This document shows positions 57,201-64,000 of a stretch of DNA of 64,000 nt, piece after piece. A program made the position numbers and the translations under genes. The first letter of the stretch is position 1; each line of letters starts with the position of its first letter. The DNA is taken from positions 15,954,028-16,018,027 of the forward strand of contig OY804589.1 in assembly GCA_963680875.1 (NCBI GenBank). Reading direction: 5' to 3'. The DNA comes from Bathymodiolus brooksi (Eukaryota > Mollusca > Bivalvia > Mytilida > Modiolidae). The notes under the pieces are model-generated. The model did not search any database. It worked only from the letters and a program-made list of their open reading frames with translations, and was not told where the DNA came from.

Positions 57201-58735
57201 CACTTTTCAACCTGGGTTTCTTCCATATTTTTCATATCTTTTCACTATTCGACTTGCCTTTCTTCAACTTTGTCCATATCTTATCACTATTCGACTTGCC
57301 TTTCTTCAATGTTTCCCATATCATTTCACAATTTTCTTCTGTATTTTACAAATCTTATCACTATTCAACTTGGGTTTCTTCCATATTTTTCATATCTTTT
57401 CACTATTCAACTTACCTTTCTTTCATATTTTCCCTATCTTTTCACTATTCAACTTACTTTTCTTCTGTATTTTCCATATCTTTTCACTATTCAACTTACT
57501 TTTCTTCCATATTTTCCATATCATTTCATATTTCAACTTACCTTTCTTCCATATTTTCCATATCATTTCACAACTTAACTTGGGTTTCTTCTGTATTTTC
57601 CATATCTTTTCACTATTCAATTTACCTTCCTTCCATATTTTCCATATCATTTCACAATTCAACCTACTTTTCTTCCGTATTTACCATATCTTTTCACGAT
57701 TCAACTTTACTTTCTTTCATAATTTCCATATCTTTTCACCATTTTCTTCTGTATTTTCCATATCTTTTCACTTTTCAACCTGGGTTTCTTCCATATTTGT
57801 CATATCTTTTCACTATTCGATTTGCCTTTCTGCCATGTTTCCCATATCATTTCACAATTTTCTTCTGTATTTTCCAAATCTTATCACTATTCAACTTGGG
57901 TTTCTTCCATATTTTTCATATTTTTTCACTATTCAACTTACCTTTCTTTCATATTTTTTATATCTTTTCACTATTCAACTTACTTTTCTTCTGTATTTTC
58001 CAAATCTTTTCACTATTCAACTTACTTTTCTTCCATATTTTCCATATCATTTCATATTTCAACTTACCTTTCTTCCATATTTTCCATATCATTTCACAAC
58101 TTAACTTGGGTTTCTTCTATATTTTCCCTATCTTTTCACTTTTCAACTTACTTTTCTTCTGTATTTTCCAAATCTTTTCACTATTCAACTTACTTTTCTT
58201 CCATATTTTCCATATCATTTCATATTTCAACTTACCTTCCTTCCATATTTTCCATATCATTTCACAATTCAACCTACTTTTCTTCCGCATTTTCCATATC
58301 TTTTCACTATTCAACTTATCTTTCTTTCATAATTTCCATATCTTTTCACCATTTTCTTCTATATTTTCCATATCTTTTCACTTTTCAACCTGGGTTTCTT
58401 CCTTATTTTTCATATCTTTTCACTATTCGACTTGCCTTTCTTCCACATTGTCCATATCTTATCACTATTCGACTTGCCTTTCTTCCATGTTTCCCATATC
58501 ATTTCACAATTTTCTTCTGTATTTTTCAAATCTTATCACTATTCAACTTGGGTTTCTTCCATATTTTTCATATCTTTTCACTATTCAACTTACCTTTCTT
58601 TCATATTTTCCATATCTTTTCACTATTCAACTTACTTTTCTTCTGTATTTTCCAAATCTTTTCACTATTCAACTTGGGTTTCTTCCATATTTTCCATATC
58701 ATTTCACAATTCAACCTACATTTCTTCCGCTGATA
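54259..58735 (+). repeat. T-rich ~42-bp minisatellite (right, ~105 units, with higher-order repeats)
   Basis: Same unit as 6196-8515 but about twice as long. A block marked by CTTTCATAATTTCCATATC then CACCATTTTCTTC occurs near 56055, 56628, 57142, 57713 and 58322. This shows a 510-610 bp higher-order repeat absent from the left copy, which has that marker once (8274). Confidence 0.93.
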
Positions 58736-59315
58736 TTATGTTTTAAAATTCTCTTGTGATTTAAATTTATTTTAAATAATACCCATTGCTCTAAAAATAT
58801 ATTGTGTTCGCCAGCTATTTGAAAAAAGTATTGGGCAATGTTTTCCAGTTATCAGAAACAAGCATTAACAGTTATGATATCTCCTTTATGTACAAACTGC
58901 CATGATATAACTGTAATATTGTTGAATGTGGCATTAAGCACCATAAACCTAGCCCTTTATTTACAAAGGCATATACCTACCTACATGTACCTATCTATCT
59001 ACATTTTTATCAGAATTATAGATTTTATTTAATTTTTGCTAGTTATTTTCCTATCTTGATGAGTTTCAAATTTCCACAATCAAATTTATTTTACATAACA
59101 TCCTGACACAGTGTTCTATTTTTAGAGCAGTAAGAAAACTTACTTCCCAAACAGGGTTTTAGTATATATTTACCTGCCAAAGGCAACCAAATATCGGTAT
59201 ATAAGCTTAAACATATCTATTTTCCTGCCAAAGGCAAGTAACTCTCTGTATACAAGTGTAACAATCGATTTCCAAATAGCCATTTCTTGATACGTATTAT
59301 ATAGTATTTCTCTTT
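58736..59315. other. Right-only AT-rich segment
   Basis: Missing from the left copy between the T-rich array and the ~37-bp repeats. It contains a twice-used phrase CCTGCCAAAGGCAA (about 59172 and 59224). No gene is seen. Confidence 0.6.
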
Positions 59316-59334
59316 CTGCACAGGTATATGTCCA

Positions 59335-59805
59335 AATACAGAGTGATGACCCCCTTTATCCTCCACATAAAGAGTTATTCCCCAACTGCAGTGTTATTCC
59401 TCCACATACAGGGTTATGTCCCTTACTGCCGTGTTATATCCACATGAATAGTTATGTTCCATACTGCAGCGTTAAACCTCCACATAAAGAGTTATTCCCC
59501 CTACTGTAGTATAATCCTTGCACATACAGAGTAATAACTTATTCCTCCACATAAAGAGTTATGTCCCCTACTGCAGTGTTAAACCTCCCCACACAAGGTT
59601 ATGTCCCCCACGGCAGTGTTATCCCCACATAAATAGCTATGTCCCCTACTGTAGTGTTGAACCTACACATAAAGAGTTATTCCCCCTACTTTAATATTAT
59701 CCTTGCACATACAGAGTTGTAACTTATTCCCCACATAAAGAGTTATGTCCCGTATTACAGAGTTATCCCTTCAGATACAGAGTTATTCACCCTTACTGTA
59801 GGGCA
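59335..59805 (+). repeat. Degenerate ~37-bp tandem repeat (right)
   Basis: Duplicate of 8530-8995 with point differences. Confidence 0.85.
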
Positions 59806-60304
59806 TAATGTAAACTTAAATAAATTACATGCAGTATTAATTGTTTTGCTAAAAAAATATCATGACTAGCTTGGGTAATCAGGGTGTACAGATAATAAGA
59901 AAAGATAATAAAATTATATGAAGCGAAGGCTTAGACAGTGGTGGTCAACAATTCCACCAATATATATAAAAAAGAACAATCATCTCCTACCGTAACTCAC
60001 TTAACACACAAAATAAGAACAGTAACAAAGGACGTTGGAAATTCAGGTCTTGGGTTGGACCAGGTAATCATCACAGCATACCCCTGTGCTGCAACATCCA
60101 GATTCCTGCAACCCGACAAGTACGATGGTTGGATTTCTTCGCGAATCCATTCATCCTATTTTAACGATCCTTTTAAGGGCCAAACAAATATTTAAAAAAG
60201 AGTATTAGATCAGTGTATAACGATTAAACATTTTCTAAAATAATTATCGGACATTGAAAAAAACATATTTTAAAAATGTAATTTCTTAATTATAATCTTC
60301 TTTT

Positions 60305-60540
60305 CACAAATAGCACAAACCACAACGTTTGAAAAATACAACGTTACTTGTTTTCCTCGTGGATGACGTTATAAAAACATTTCATTTTCCCGTATTTTTT
60401 CAAACCGCAACGTTTGAAATGCAACGTTACTTGTTTTCCGCGTATCATTTTCCCGTACTTGTTCAAACCGCAACGTTTGAAATACTTCGTTACTTGTGTG
60501 ACGTTATACAACATGTTCATTTTCCCGTGCTTTAAAAAAA
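60305..60540 (+). repeat. AACGTT-containing ~65-bp tandem repeat (right)
   Basis: Duplicate of 9500-9735. Confidence 0.82.
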
Positions 60541-61515
60541 AACTTAGCCTGTTCATCAACGACATCAAGGAATTTAGGAAGAGAGGAGGACAAGCCTTTA
60601 ACGGTGGTTGGTATTAAAAGAGAAATAGTAAAAATACATGTTTTGAAACCACACAAGTTTTCTCATATTCATCAAGATCCATCATATAGCTTAGATTTGT
60701 TATGTGAAATATTATGTGGTCATTCTTTAACATTACCACGGTTAAACATCTGTACAGTAGAATGTGATGGTATTGTACATTATTTTGTTAAATGTCTTGA
60801 TCAATCCACTATAGGGATTGAAAAAAATGTATCTCACGCACAACTAATAATAGAATAGCAGTTACTTATTAACTTCAACACACACACAAAACAACAATCA
60901 TCATCATCATTATACATTATTTCTTGAATTATCTCCCTTGATATCGTTAGCAAATATCAGGTTGTCTTCTCTTGCCTTGATGTATATTAAAAATATATGT
61001 GTGTGTTCCATAAAAGTTTGTAATAAACTCTAATGAAGTCCGTGTTTGATTTTCTTTGTATTCTATAAATAAGCTAATTTACAATCTGTGTTAAATGTTT
61101 TTTATCACGAAGTTCCTTTTCTGTAATGTGAGTATTTACACAAAACTACTATTTAAACAAATAAATAAACATAGACTGGAGGCAATTATCCACCCGCACA
61201 TTACTTTGGGCCAGGGTCTTGGTAAATCTGCTCTTGTATTTTCCCATCTTTAAGTATTCATTTGATTAAAAGGCTAATCCACAATTTTGTATTCTAAATT
61301 ACAAGACTAGGGGGGGCAACAGGTTCCATTCCGTCTGAATCTAATGAGAAGTCCTATCTAATTCTCCAATAATTCTACCTTGAAGGTACCAAACAAAAAC
61401 AAAATGCCCTTCCACTTCATCACATCAAGTAAAAATAAATCACTGCTCTTAGGATGATCAGACCCAATACCATGAAAACTGAATTTAATGGTGGAGTCGG
61501 CCGCCACCCACACAT

Positions 61516-61899
61516 TTGACTAGCGTTACAGAGCGGATCGTGTTGGCCATGTTTGAAGATGAAGAAGTTAATGCTGGATTACTATATGTATTGTATGTGT
61601 TCACACAGACCTATCGTGCTGAATACAAGGATCGAACAGGTGACGTCTGGACAGCCTGTACTCGGAGTGGTAGAAGGATTGTGATGTGCTCCATCGTCAA
61701 CCGATTAATAGCTAGGAAATCTGACCAATCAGAAGTCGCCATTTCCGGCCGATTAGCCAATCCGATTGCAGGGATACTAACCAATGACAGAGCAGGTTAC
61801 AACACCAAGAGACCAATGAACATTATCGAGACAAAACGAAGTGGGTTATTACAGGAACACGTCATACGCACTAAAATATTTTTTTACAATATTGTATGA
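61516..61899 (+). other. Unassigned 127-codon open frame with CCAAT cluster (right only intact)
   Basis: Starts MTSVTERIVLAMFEDEEV and is open to 61899. The duplicated left copy has at least one stop, which argues against a conserved protein. On the plus strand four CCAAT words lie at 61724, 61757, 61781 and 61813, spaced 33, 24 and 32 bases. I do not recognise the protein. Confidence 0.25.
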
Positions 61900-61930
61900 A
61901 CATTACACAATTGTTCCACTATATCTATTT

Positions 61931-62346
61931 TATAATAGTCTACTTTTGCCAATGATGACGTCACCGGAAGTGACGTAACTGGAAGTGACGTGACCGGAAG
62001 TTACGTCACAGGAGGTGACGTAATTTTTCCCATGTTTTGTTCTTACTATAGTAGTAGTACAAAATGTCCCCTTACACGAAAAACTAGAGGATACTAAAGT
62101 AATAATCAGAAGCCGACAATCGAATGACAAACAACACAATGACCAAAAGATACCAAAGGAATAATCAGAAGCCGTAAATCGAATGACAAACAACAATGGG
62201 ACATTTTGTACTACTACTATAGTAAGAAAAAAAGCGCGGGAAATGACATCACTTCCGGTCACGTGGCTAACGCCACTTCCGGTCAAGTCATGCCCGGTCA
62301 CGTGGCTTCCGGTGACGTCATCATTGGTAAAAGTAGACTATTATAA
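61931..62346. mobile_element. Fold-back element rich in CCGGAAGTGACG motifs (right)
   Basis: Counterpart of 11156-11546, with one extra motif block near 62260-62300 (CCACTTCCGGTCAAGTCATG). Confidence 0.72.
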
Positions 62347-62719
62347 ATTAGTTTTATTAAAGAGAGTCGATGGCCTCAACCACCGATACAACACAAGGCC
62401 ATTGTAAGACATAATAGTGAAACAATAGTCAACTTTATTATTATTTCATAATTTATCATTAATGTCATACATTTGTATGTGTGATAAAGGGAATATGTAC
62501 ATGTACCATCAGCATTTACGGGAAATAAATTGTCCTTTATTACAGTTTCCGGGAAATCACAGGTGTTTATCAAAAAAGAAAAAATGAAATTTCATTCAAA
62601 ATTAAAGTTGACTGAACTATTGTACACTTGTCAGACACAATATAGTTAAAGTGTAGTAAAAATAACATTTATATAATATTATATTTAATTTTCAATTCTA
62701 TTTTTTCAGATATCACACA

Positions 62720-62965
62720 GGTTAGAGTTATTGTATTTTCGTTACTTTAAGCTATATCATAGCGTCAAATTTATTTGTGGAGAAAACCAGAGTACCCAGA
62801 GAAACTACCTATCTACCGCAAGTCACTGAAAAACTGTATCACACAAAGCTGAGTACACCTTGCCATGAACAGGGGTAAAACTCACAACTTTAGTGGTGAT
62901 AGGCACTGATTGCATAGGTAGTTGTTAATCCAACTGTCATACGATCACGACCACGACGGTCATTG
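62720..62965 (-). mobile_element. SINE of the GGAGTACCC-core family (duplicate of 11930-12180)
   Basis: Same position in the right duplicated block, with scattered substitutions. Confidence 0.65.
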
Positions 62966-64000
62966 ATACCACACGTTATAATAGTAAACCTGTAGCAATT
63001 ATTGTTCTAAAATTTGATACTTTGATATTATTTTCCATTAAAAATGGCGACATATATTAAGAAAATAAAGCATATATCTATTCTAAAGCTTAAATAGTCG
63101 TCTCAACTAGCACAATAAAACATATAATTCCTTAAATACGCACAAACACATCTTTATTAATTCTTGGTTAACACAAGAAAACATAATTCTTCATAGAAAA
63201 ATTAACACCTGATTCTTGCTTTACACATGAAAACATATGAATTCCCCGGCATATTTTTTACATAATAATTTTCTATATATGAGAAAAATATCTTACAGTT
63301 TCCAACTAAGTGTATAAGTTTGTTTGTTTTTGTTATCATATATTTAAGTTTTACTAATTAAAAGTTGCTTTAAATCGAATGGCGTTTTTACGGACCTACC
63401 TGCTTAACATATATCCAAAATAGTAAAGAAGTCGCTAATCTCTAATCACAAGATATGTGTCTATAGGTGTAATAACACGCTTTGTCATACAATGTCTAAA
63501 TAAACAGAGATTAAGATAACGCTGGACACATTTTTGATTGAAATTTGCCTTTAATAGTGATATAAAGATAAATATTTTTATCATTTTGATCGAGGAATGT
63601 ACAACATGTGGTAAAGTTCGGACAGTACGTTACATTTTTTTTTGCTCAATATTTAAAGTTACCTTAGAAAGTTTTTTGATTTTTTTGAATTCATGAAAAA
63701 AAAAAATTGCGATTGCTGAGTGTATTTATCTTGAAATGATGAATTTTTTGAAAATTGTGTGTTTGTCTTATTTTTATTATCATTCTTATTCATTCTGTTA
63801 TCTTTCTGTTTATTTGCACAATTATCAAATATTTGTGGATTTATAGATATAGGATACTAAATACAGTGTTTGCGTGACGATTTGCATCAAATCGAAAAAA
63901 TATATCAAATACATTCCTGTTTTCAAAAATGTACAGTAGAGTTTGCTATGTTCCTGCATCAAGACTCACTTCAATTTAGTTAGAAAATTAATTAGATAAA

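Larger units (their letters stand above)
49210..63667. repeat. Right copy of large tandem duplication (mucin 5' region)
   Basis: Counterpart of 2820-13413. Right-only material: 49551-51268 (SINE plus retroelement in intron 1), about 58736-59315 (unique AT-rich sequence), and an extra ~2.1 kb of 42-bp minisatellite. Homology ends near 63667; the last ~330 bases of the window are AT-rich with no recognisable feature. Confidence 0.88.

Noticed and set aside
54173..58759. Several 300-630-codon frames of the same Phe/Ser/Ile type
   Set aside because: Same minisatellite in the right block; multiple overlapping frames and no splice or domain evidence.
59938..60195. 85-codon frame duplicated upstream of the mucins
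   Set aside because: The left counterpart (about 9130-9390) has small insertions that break it; no domain recognised.

Overview
The window looks like nuclear DNA of a marine mollusc, probably a bivalve and possibly a mytilid mussel. It is AT-rich and intron-bearing. It is full of tRNA-headed SINEs ending in CACTCACT-type tails, 5'-truncated copies of one YVDD reverse-transcriptase element, and small inverted-repeat transposons of kinds I associate with molluscan genomes. That assignment comes from recalled repeat families and was not searched. No rRNA genes, credible functional tRNA genes, operons or CRISPR arrays are visible.

The central object is one very large minus-strand gene (52611 down to 21383), rebuilt here from splice signals. 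A 49-bp signal-peptide exon is followed by a single 16,587-bp exon of Thr/Pro repeats (5528 whole codons). Nine small exons then encode a SEA domain with a Gly-Ser cleavage-type site, an EGF-like domain, one transmembrane helix, a basic stop-transfer segment and a Tyr-rich cytoplasmic tail. All eleven exons join in phase into 17,673 nt, or 5890 residues plus stop. The product should be a giant membrane-tethered mucin with the layout of the animal SEA/EGF transmembrane mucins.

A second, paralogous mucin gene lies at the left edge on the same strand (4496 to beyond base 1). It has the same signal-peptide exon, splice phase and start of the repeat exon. Its repeat domain then changes from 30-bp units to an array of 23 visible 60-bp units, and it runs off the window. 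The right gene has a single copy of that 60-bp unit at the matching end of its repeat domain.

The two genes lie in a large tandem duplication. Bases about 2820-13413 are collinear with about 49210-63667: intron 1, exon 1, SINE pair, GC-rich ETS/CRE/NRF1-like element, CTG/GCG-rich patch, T-rich 42-bp minisatellite, 37-bp repeats, AACGTT repeats, fold-back element and SINE. Copy-specific changes are a 1.7-kb retroelement/SINE insertion in intron 1 of the right gene, a right-only 0.58-kb segment, a left-only 0.53-kb segment holding a hAT-like MITE, and a minisatellite twice as long on the right. The left homology ends near 13413, probably the duplication junction. From there to the 3' end of the right gene (21383) lie a 2.9-kb element with 457-bp inverted termini, SINEs, a TAA microsatellite, a broken SPFH-like exon and unannotatable AT-rich DNA.

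Long open frames on the strand opposite the mucin exon (Cys/Ser/Asn-rich 10-residue repeats) and in all frames of the T-rich arrays are consequences of repeat periods divisible by three. They are not annotated as genes.
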